Source: VRUE01 sp036265675
Lineage (GTDB): Bacteria > Actinomycetota > Thermoleophilia > Solirubrobacterales > 70-9
Assembly (NCBI GenBank): GCA_036265675.1
Contig: DATAOP010000076.1
Location: 1-8,557, forward strand
Reading direction: 5' to 3'
DNA length: 8,557 bases
In this document: one piece after another, positions 1 through 4,295 of the stretch
Layout: the number at the start of each line of letters is the position of its first letter
How positions within the stretch are numbered: position 1 is the first letter of the stretch
Notes under the pieces: model-generated
The model's input: the letters and a program-made list of their open reading frames with translations, nothing else
Databases searched by the model: none
What the model was told of the DNA's origin: nothing
Position numbers and translations under genes: made by a program

Positions 1-1
1 G

Positions 2-784
2 ATCATCCTCGCGATCTATGCCTTCAACGCCAGCAGGATCCTCGAATGGCCGCCGCCCGGGCTGACGCTCGAATGGTTCCCGAAGGCGTTCGAAAGCACA
101 GCGCCCGACGCGTTCTGGACCTCGATCAAAGTGGCTCTGATTGCGACCGCGATCGCGCTCCTGCTCGGCACCCTGGCGTCGCTGGCCGTGGCGCGGCACC
201 GCTTCTTCGGCCGCGAGACGATCTCCTTCCTCGTGATCCTGCCGATCGCGCTGCCGGGGATCGTGACCGGGGTGGCGCTGAACAACACCTTCACCCAGGT
301 GTTCGGCATCAAACTCTCGCTGCTGACGGTCGTCGTCGCGCACGCGACCTTCTGCATCGTCGTCGTCTACAACAACGTCATCGCCCGGCTGCGGCGGATG
401 TCCGCGTCGTTCGAGGAAGCCTCGGCCGATCTCGGCGCCGACCCGTGGCAGACGTTCCGCTACGTCACCCTGCCGAACATGCGCTCGGCGCTCGGCGCCG
501 GCGGCCTGCTGGCCTTCGGGCTCTCCTTCGACGAGATCATCGTCACCACGTTCACGATCGGCGCCGGCGAAGAAACGCTCCCGATCTGGATCTTCACCAA
601 CCTCTTCCGGGCCCAGGAACGGCCGATCGTCAACGCGGTCGCGGTGATGGTCGTCCTGATCTCGATCATCCCCGTCTACCTCGCCCATCGCCTCACCGCG
701 GAGGAAGGCGGCGCGGTGGCCGGTCGCGGCGGCGGCAAGATCGAGGGCGGCGGCGGCGAGACCGAGGCCACCGCCGTCCCCTAG
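2..784 (+). CDS. potC: ABC transporter permease, PotC type (5' end missing)
   Basis: Inner-membrane permease of a binding-protein-dependent importer, most like the PotC/YdcV branch that takes up polyamines or related small solutes. The reading frame is open from base 2 and ends at TAG 782-784, giving 260 visible residues. By comparison with PotC proteins of 260-280 aa only the start codon and first membrane segment are lost. Visible residues about 8-29 (FNASR, then WPPPGLTLEWF) match the loop that follows the first helix in PotC. Several hydrophobic helices follow. The EAA loop that docks on the ATPase is at visible residues 138-160 (EEASADLG, then TLPNM). The last 25 or so residues are a Gly/Glu-rich, probably disordered tail after the final helix, which is unusual. 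The ATPase, partner permease and binding protein would lie upstream, outside the window. Family assignment is firm; the substrate is inferred. Confidence 0.9.
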   Translation: MILAIYAFNASRILEWPPPGLTLEWFPKAFESTAPDAFWTSIKVALIATAIALLLGTLASLAVARHRFFGRETISFLVILPIALPGIVTGVALNNTFTQVFGIKLSLLTVVVAHATFCIVVVYNNVIARLRRMSASFEEASADLGADPWQTFRYVTLPNMRSALGAGGLLAFGLSFDEIIVTTFTIGAGEETLPIWIFTNLFRAQERPIVNAVAVMVVLISIIPVYLAHRLTAEEGGAVAGRGGGKIEGGGGETEATAVP

Positions 785-788
785 TGCG

Positions 789-1076
789 TCAGTGATTCTG
801 CGAGACGTGGTAACAGGCCACGTCGTACTGCGACTTCTCGCTGTAGTGCTGGCCGCCCGTGCCCCCTTCGGGGCTGTTGATTTCAGGCTCGTTGAAGGGC
901 GAGCCCGGGGAGGACGAGGAGTGGCCCGGAACGGTGCCACCTTCCCCCTCGATTTCCTGGCACGACTGACTCGGGGGCCCGGTGCCGGAGGGGTTTCCTC
1001 CGCCGGCGAGGGCCAGTGGGGACGAGACACCGAGGACGAGAACCGCGAGGATTGCTGCCAGCAGCAACCGTTTCAT
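789..1076 (-). CDS. Small secreted protein with SQYDVAC C-terminal motif
   Basis: A 95-aa protein of unknown function. Residues 1-24 form a clear Sec signal peptide: MKR, a Leu/Ala/Val core, and an ALA cleavage site before GGGNPSG. The mature part is about 71 residues, rich in Gly, Ser, Pro and Glu, with two cysteines (C39 in PSQSC and C88 in SQYDVACY) that could form a disulfide. The ATG at 1076-1074 is chosen because AAAGGAG (1084-1090 on this strand) sits 7 nt upstream and the signal peptide starts exactly there. I remember similar short actinobacterial proteins pairing an NPSGTGxPxQSC start with an SQYDVAC end, sometimes mislabelled adenylate cyclase; this is memory, not a search. The stop lies only 4 bp from the convergent permease stop. 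It follows the carboxylase gene by 77 bp and might be read through from it or transcribed separately. The gene is solid; the function is unknown. Confidence 0.82.
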   Translation of the reverse strand: MKRLLLAAILAVLVLGVSSPLALAGGGNPSGTGPPSQSCQEIEGEGGTVPGHSSSSPGSPFNEPEINSPEGGTGGQHYSEKSQYDVACYHVSQNH

Positions 1077-1093
1077 GGCGTTTCTCCTTTGCT

Positions 1094-1120
1094 GGGGTCC
1101 CGGCGATGGCCGGTTGCCCC
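1094..1120 (-). other. Hairpin next to the ribosome-binding site of the small secreted protein
   Basis: An inverted repeat: GGGG 1094-1097 pairs with CCCC 1117-1120, and CCGGC 1100-1104 pairs with GCCGG 1109-1113 around a 4-nt loop, with small unpaired bases between the two stems. On the minus strand it ends 3 nt before AAAGGAG, the ribosome-binding site of the 95-aa gene, and begins 33 nt after the carboxylase stop. There is no T-run after it, so a classical terminator is doubtful. It could protect the carboxylase mRNA 3' end or affect translation of the small gene. Confidence 0.35.
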
Positions 1121-1153
1121 AAGCTACGGGCCGGGCGGCCGTGAGGTTCAATC

Positions 1154-2725
1154 CTAAAGCGGGATGTTGCCGTGCTTGCGCTTCGGCTGATCGACCCGCT
1201 TCGACTGCAGCATCCGCAGCGCCCGGATCAGCTTCGGCCGGGTCTGGCGCGGCTCGATCACGTCGTCGATGTAGCCCCGTTCGGCGGCCGAGTAGGGGTT
1301 CGCGAAGTGGGCCTTGTAGTCGTCGATCAGCTTCTGCCGGCGCTGGTCCGGCGTCGGTGACGATGTGATGTCCTTGCGGTAGATGATGTTGACCGCGCCC
1401 TCGGGGCCCATCACCGCGACCTCCGCCGTAGGCCAGGCGACGTTGAAGTCGGCGAGCATGTGCTTCGAGTTCATGACGTCGTAGGCGCCGCCGTAGGCCT
1501 TGCGGGTGACGACGGTGAGCTTCGGCACGGTCGCCTCGGTGAAGGCGTAGAGGAGCTTCGCCCCGTGGCGGATGATCCCGTTCCACTCCTGGTCGGTGCC
1601 GGGGAGGAAGCCGGGAACGTCGGTGAAGGTCAGCAGCGGCACGTTGAAGGCGTCGCAGGTGCGGACGAAGCGGGCCGCCTTCTCCGAGGCCTCGATGTCG
1701 AGGACGCCGGCGAGGTGGGCGGGCTGGTTGCCGACGACCCCGACCGGGAACCCGTCGAGGCGGGCGAAGCCGCAGACGATGTTGCGCGCGAAATGCTCGT
1801 GGACCTCGAAGAAGTCCTCGTCGTCGACGACACGGGCGATCACCTCGCGCATGTCGTACGGCTTCGAGGGGTCGTCGGGGACGAGCGTGTCGAGCTCCTC
1901 GTCTTCGCGCTCGGGGTCGTCGCTCGGCTCGAACCTCGGGGGCGCCTCGAGGTTGTTGGCGGGCAGGAAGCTGAGCAGGTACCGCACGTCCTCGAGGCAG
2001 CTCTCCTCGTCCTCGGCGGCGAAATGCGCGACGCCCGATTTCGTGTTGTGGCTCATCGCCCCGCCGAGCTCCTCGAACTCGACCTCCTCGCCGGTCACGG
2101 TCTTGATCACTTCGGGCCCGGTGATGAACATGTGCGAGGTCTCTTTGACCATGAAGATGAAGTCGGTCATCGCCGGCGAGTAGACGGCGCCGCCGGCGCA
2201 GGGCCCCATGACCAGGCTGATCTGCGGGATCACGCCGGAGCATTTGACGTTGCGGACGAAGACGTCGCCGTAGGCGCCGAGCGAGACGACCCCCTCCTGG
2301 ATCCGGGCGCCGCCAGAATCGTTGATCCCGATCACGGGGGCCCCGACCTGGGCGGCGAGGTCCATCACCTTGCACATCTTCTCCGCCATCACCTCGCCGA
2401 GGCTGCCGCCGAAGACCGTGAAGTCCTGCGAGAAGACGAAGACCGTGCGCCCTTCGATCGTCCCGTGGCCGGTGACGACCGCGTCGCCCCAGGGCCGTTT
2501 CTTCTGCATCTCGAAGTCGTAGGTCCGGTGGCGAACGAAGGTGTCGAGCTCCTCGAACGAGCCTGGATCGAGCAGCTTCTCGACCCGCTCGCGGGCCGTC
2601 AACTTGCCCTTCGCGTGCTGCTTCTCGACCGCCTCATCGGAGGCCGAGTGAATAGCCGCCTCGCGCAGCTCGCGGAGATAGGCGAGCTTCTCGTCGTGAG
2701 TTTCCGGGTTCCTTTCTCGCATCAT
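1154..2725 (-). CDS. pccB: Propionyl-CoA carboxylase beta chain (acyl-CoA carboxyltransferase)
   Basis: Cytoplasmic carboxyltransferase that moves CO2 from biotin on a separate alpha chain to propionyl-CoA, giving methylmalonyl-CoA. At 523 aa it has the full family length. The N-terminal crotonase-like half is roughly residues 35-265 and the C-terminal half roughly 280-515. The two oxyanion sites expected for the family are seen at G179-A180 (GPCAGGAVYSP) and G413-A414 (YGGAYD). SGGARIQEG is at 137-145. D416, after YGGAY, aligns with Asp422 of Streptomyces coelicolor PccB, the residue known to favour propionyl- over acetyl-CoA. The protein ends KRKHGNIPL, the usual family tail. Translation starts at one of two adjacent ATGs (2725-2723 or 2722-2720); no Shine-Dalgarno motif is visible before either. 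No alpha or epsilon subunit is in the window, so the partner must be encoded elsewhere. Propionyl specificity is an inference from D416; a broader acyl-CoA carboxylase is possible. Confidence 0.95.
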   Translation of the reverse strand: MMRERNPETHDEKLAYLRELREAAIHSASDEAVEKQHAKGKLTARERVEKLLDPGSFEELDTFVRHRTYDFEMQKKRPWGDAVVTGHGTIEGRTVFVFSQDFTVFGGSLGEVMAEKMCKVMDLAAQVGAPVIGINDSGGARIQEGVVSLGAYGDVFVRNVKCSGVIPQISLVMGPCAGGAVYSPAMTDFIFMVKETSHMFITGPEVIKTVTGEEVEFEELGGAMSHNTKSGVAHFAAEDEESCLEDVRYLLSFLPANNLEAPPRFEPSDDPEREDEELDTLVPDDPSKPYDMREVIARVVDDEDFFEVHEHFARNIVCGFARLDGFPVGVVGNQPAHLAGVLDIEASEKAARFVRTCDAFNVPLLTFTDVPGFLPGTDQEWNGIIRHGAKLLYAFTEATVPKLTVVTRKAYGGAYDVMNSKHMLADFNVAWPTAEVAVMGPEGAVNIIYRKDITSSPTPDQRRQKLIDDYKAHFANPYSAAERGYIDDVIEPRQTRPKLIRALRMLQSKRVDQPKRKHGNIPL

Positions 2726-2782
2726 CAGAGTTCGCGCTTCGCTCGATCGCAGGGAATCAGATATGGATGCTTCACTCGCTCG

Positions 2783-2806
2783 GCGCTCATGGAGCGCGAG
2801 AGTCTA
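2783..2806 (-). promoter_or_regulatory. Possible promoter and inverted repeat upstream of pccB
   Basis: On the minus strand TAGACT (2806-2801) fits the TANNNT form of a -10 box. It is followed at once by an inverted repeat, GCGCTC (2797-2792) and GAGCGC (2788-2783) with a 3-nt spacer, right where transcription would start. This would leave a 5' leader of about 70 nt before the ATG at 2725. No convincing -35 box is seen. The repeat could be an operator or a small 5' hairpin. It is a weak call from sequence pattern alone. Confidence 0.25.
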
Positions 2807-2850
2807 TTTCGGGCGCGGCCAGGGGGACGGCCTGGTCGGCCCGAGCATCA

Positions 2851-2876
2851 GAGAGGCCCGCCGAAGCGGGCCTCTC
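2851..2876 (-). terminator. Strong hairpin terminator after the decamer-repeat gene
   Basis: A perfect 11-bp stem: GAGAGGCCCGC (2851-2861) pairs with GCGGGCCTCTC (2866-2876). Read on the minus strand the loop is TTCG closed by a C-G pair, the very stable cUUCGg tetraloop, which supports this strand. It lies 28 nt past the stop codon at 2905. No T-run follows, as is common for terminators in high-GC actinobacteria. It separates the repeat-protein transcript from pccB. Confidence 0.68.
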
Positions 2877-2904
2877 GAACCTCCCGGACTGCGTCTGCTG
2901 CCGC

Positions 2905-3636
2905 CTAGAGTTCGGCGCAGACCGCGTGAACCTCGAGTTCCCAGTCGACCGGGTCGGCGCCGCCGAACGTCCTGGCCTGGGCGAACCAAGCGGTCGCCTT
3001 GCCACCGCTATCGAAAACCGGCGCGCTCTGCGTCATTGCGACTTTGGTCGTTGGGGTCGACGACAGGATTCGGGCGCCGCCCCCTATCGCCTGCTTGCCG
3101 GTCGGGCAGGTGGCGGTCGCTTCGAACGCATTTTCGCTGGCGCTGTTTTTGGCCGATTTGGCGCTGACGTAGCTGACGTTCTTGACGAGCTGGCCGTTGA
3201 ACGACGCCGAGAGCTTCGCCCCCGTCACCGCTTCGTTGCTGAGCTTGCCGGTGGTCACCGCTTCGGCGTTGATCTTTGTCGTCGTCACCGCGTTGTTGGC
3301 GAGCTTGGCGTCGCTGACCGCCCCGTTCTGGATCTTTGGGTTGGTGACGACCCCTCCGCCGAGGTCCACCGCGCGGACCCCGCCGTCAGCGATCTGTGTG
3401 GTCCCGACCGCCCCGTTGCCGATCTTCGAGGAGATCACGGCGCCGTTTCGGATTTTCGCCGACGTCACCGCGTTGTTCTTCAGTTTCGGCGTCGTCACCG
3501 CCTGCTTCGCGATGCTCTTCGTCTTGACCGAGTTCTTGGCAGCCGTCGCCGCATAGGTGACCCCGCTGAGCGCCACGAACAACGCCATCGCGGAGAGCAC
3601 GTTTGCGACGTTGAGATGCCTCTTCGGGTTCTTCAC
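2905..3636 (-). CDS. Secreted protein with eleven decapeptide repeats and a CxxG/AIGGGA C-terminal domain
   Basis: A 243-aa exported protein, probably at the cell surface; function unknown. Residues 1-30 are a signal peptide or anchor (basic MKNPKRHLN, then a hydrophobic run, LSGVTYAA). Residues 36-145 are eleven degenerate 10-residue repeats such as AVTTPKLKNN and AVTSAKIRNG: Val at position 2 and Ile/Leu at position 7 in all eleven, Lys at position 6 in eight. A hydrophobic residue every five positions suggests a beta-helix-like or fibrous stalk (inference). Residues 146-243 form a compact C-terminal domain with CPTGKQAIGGGA and an ending VHAVCAEL; C177 and C240 could be bonded. I remember this architecture as recurrent in Thermoleophilia. 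The start is GTG at 3636-3634, supported by AAGGAG (3647-3652) 10 nt upstream and by the signal peptide beginning there. The gene follows the orphan gene by 59 bp and has its own terminator-like hairpin. Confidence 0.87.
   Translation of the reverse strand: MKNPKRHLNVANVLSAMALFVALSGVTYAATAAKNSVKTKSIAKQAVTTPKLKNNAVTSAKIRNGAVISSKIGNGAVGTTQIADGGVRAVDLGGGVVTNPKIQNGAVSDAKLANNAVTTTKINAEAVTTGKLSNEAVTGAKLSASFNGQLVKNVSYVSAKSAKNSASENAFEATATCPTGKQAIGGGARILSSTPTTKVAMTQSAPVFDSGGKATAWFAQARTFGGADPVDWELEVHAVCAEL
3202..3531 (-). repeat. Eleven degenerate 30-bp coding repeats
   Basis: This is the DNA behind residues 36-145 of the repeat protein: exactly 11 units of 30 bp. Units share a GCNGTGACG-like start (read as GTCGTCACCGC or GTCACCGC on the plus strand) but vary elsewhere, so they diverged under protein-level selection and are not recent tandem copies. 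A unit with GGVRAVDLGGG (residues 86-95) is the most degenerate. Copy number could vary between strains. Confidence 0.85.
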
Positions 3637-3654
3637 GTCGAAATGCTCCTTCCA

Positions 3655-3692
3655 GGGCGCTCGCGCCCCGATTTTGTCGTGTGTCCCGACAA
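3655..3692 (-). other. Two short hairpins between the orphan gene and the repeat-protein gene
   Basis: The 59-bp gap 3637-3695 contains two inverted repeats. TTGTCG (3674-3679) and CGACAA (3687-3692) flank a 7-nt loop directly after the orphan stop. GGGCG (3655-3659) and CGCCC (3664-3668) flank a 4-nt loop and end just before the AAGGAG ribosome-binding site at 3647-3652. The first could be a weak terminator or an operator; the second could modulate translation of the GTG-started repeat gene. Neither is followed by a T-run on the minus strand. Confidence 0.35.
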
Positions 3693-3695
3693 CAC

Positions 3696-3911
3696 TCAGG
3701 CGCTGTCGAAGGGTTGCCTCTGCGGCTCGGCGAGCCGGTCGAGAATCCGCTCGAGGTCGGCGGCGACGAGGCCGGAGCCCTCGGCCGCGCGCACCTCGAC
3801 CCGCGTCCCGAAGCCCTTCTCGGCCATCGTCACCTCCACCCCCTCGACGGCGTCGACGAGCTCGGCGAGCTCCGGTTCGGACTTGACCAGCGTCCTCGAG
3901 ACTTCAAGCAT
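3696..3911 (-). CDS. Short orphan protein (71 aa), possible reduced member of an SRTLVKS family
   Basis: A 71-aa cytoplasmic protein without signal peptide or membrane helix. It starts LEVSRTLVKSEPELAEL, has a beta-like middle (VEVTMAEKGFGTRVEVR) and ends with a likely helix (DLERILDRLAEPQRQPF). Third codon positions are almost all G or C from the ATG at 3911-3909 to the stop at 3698-3696, which marks real coding sequence. Upstream, in the same open frame, this bias fades, so I place the start at 3911 and not further up. A GGGAG motif lies only 2 nt before the ATG, an unusually short spacing. I remember longer actinobacterial SRPBCC-like proteins that start VSRTLVKSxPELW, contain a G-W-GT-K-V strand and end with an LD-LG-RPF helix; this gene looks like that plan with the centre removed. 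That link is inference. It lies 384 bp after the mutase gene and 59 bp before the repeat-protein gene. Confidence 0.65.
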   Translation of the reverse strand: MLEVSRTLVKSEPELAELVDAVEGVEVTMAEKGFGTRVEVRAAEGSGLVAADLERILDRLAEPQRQPFDSA

Positions 3912-3948
3912 GGCTCCCGGTTCAACCGGCGCCCAGCGGTTCCTCCCC

Positions 3949-3975
3949 GAATCGGCCCTCTGAAAGAGGCCATTC
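3949..3975 (-). other. Hairpin in the leader of the orphan gene
   Basis: Three stacked stems with single bulged bases: GAAT 3949-3952 with ATTC 3972-3975, GGCC 3954-3957 with GGCC 3968-3971, and TCT 3959-3961 with AGA 3965-3967 around a 3-nt loop. That makes 11 base pairs in 27 nt. It lies 37 nt upstream of the orphan gene's ATG, between that ATG and the larger inverted repeat at 3991-4038. Confidence 0.4.
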
Positions 3976-3990
3976 AGGGGGCGAAAAGCG

Positions 3991-4038
3991 GCCCATCCGA
4001 CATTCACCCACTCCAGGTGTGGTCGATGTCGGATGGGC
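3991..4038 (-). other. Perfect 13-bp inverted repeat with 22-nt spacer, terminator-like on the minus strand
   Basis: GCCCATCCGACAT (3991-4003) and ATGTCGGATGGGC (4026-4038) are exact reverse complements. Inside the 22-nt spacer, CCAC and GTGG can pair to give a second short stem. On the minus strand the hairpin is followed by CGCTTTTCGC, so a weak intrinsic terminator facing the orphan gene is possible, some 260 nt past the mutase stop. It could equally be an attenuator or a structured 5' leader. A 13-bp exact match at this distance is unlikely by chance even in GC-rich DNA. Confidence 0.55.
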
Positions 4039-4053
4039 GGAACGATAGGCGGG

Positions 4054-4118
4054 GCCGAGAGGCCTAGGAGCTGGCGGGACGACAGCACGGGATCGTGTCC
4101 CGGCGACAGCTCCTCGGC
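4054..4118 (-). ncRNA. Candidate structured RNA element (long multi-stem hairpin)
   Basis: Four nested, exactly complementary stems: GCCG 4054-4057 with CGGC 4115-4118; AGGAGCTG 4066-4073 with CAGCTCCT 4107-4114; CGGGA 4075-4079 with TCCCG 4098-4102; CACG 4086-4089 with CGTG 4094-4097 around a 4-nt loop. The 21 pairs are interrupted by asymmetric bulges (8 nt at 4058-4065, 6 nt at 4080-4085), which looks more like a folded RNA than a simple terminator. It sits in the gene-free stretch 3912-4295 between the mutase and the orphan gene. I checked it by eye against cobalamin riboswitch and tRNA features and saw neither. Strand is assumed from the neighbouring genes. Confidence 0.4.
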
Positions 4119-4252
4119 GCTGGGTTCAAAGCGCGACAGATCGAGCATCGGGTGGCAAGGGGCGGCTGCACGTGGTGATGCGCGGTGTCTACGCGGTCGG
4201 CTGGCCGCATCTGACCAGGCGGCGGAGATGGATGGCGGCGGTCACCTCGGAT

Positions 4253-4267
4253 GCGCGAGGCTCGCGC
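4253..4267 (-). terminator. Short hairpin after the mutase stop, possible terminator
   Basis: GCGCGA (4253-4258) and TCGCGC (4262-4267) form a 6-bp all but A-T-free stem with a 3-nt loop, 28 nt past the mutase stop codon. No T-run follows. The rest of 4119-4295 has no ribosome-binding site or G/C3-biased frame that would indicate a gene; a longer-range match, ACGCGGTC (4191-4198) with GACCGCGT (4278-4285), encloses this hairpin and may be chance. Confidence 0.35.
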
Positions 4268-4295
4268 TCTGGATGGCGACCGCGTCGAGCTCGGC

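Noticed and set aside
789..2375. 528-codon minus-strand frame that includes the small secreted protein
   Set aside because: Its upstream part lies out of frame inside pccB and is Arg-rich nonsense. Only the last 95 codons, from the ATG at 1076 with its ribosome-binding site, are real.
1460..2908. Open frame of 482 codons on the plus strand opposite pccB
   Set aside because: Antisense shadow of a strongly G/C3-biased gene. Composition is Val/Asp/Leu/Glu/Arg-rich with no recognisable domain, and pccB on the other strand is unmistakable.
3202..3531. Regular 30-bp repeats as a CRISPR array
   Set aside because: The repeats are contiguous without spacers, are degenerate, and encode a conserved decapeptide in one open frame.
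4119..4140. GGTTCAAA at 4123-4130, resembling a tRNA T-loop
   Set aside because: The flanking bases do not form the 5-bp T stem around a 7-nt loop, and no acceptor, D or anticodon arm could be found at the right distances.
3912..4148. Extension of the 71-aa gene to a 150-codon frame
   Set aside because: Third-position G/C bias disappears upstream of 3911, and the stretch is occupied by inverted repeats, so it is more likely non-coding.
3912..4295. Cobalamin riboswitch near the B12-dependent mutase
   Set aside because: I could not find the B12-box-like GCCACTG or the conserved CCGGTG core on either strand, and the element lies downstream of the mutase, not upstream.
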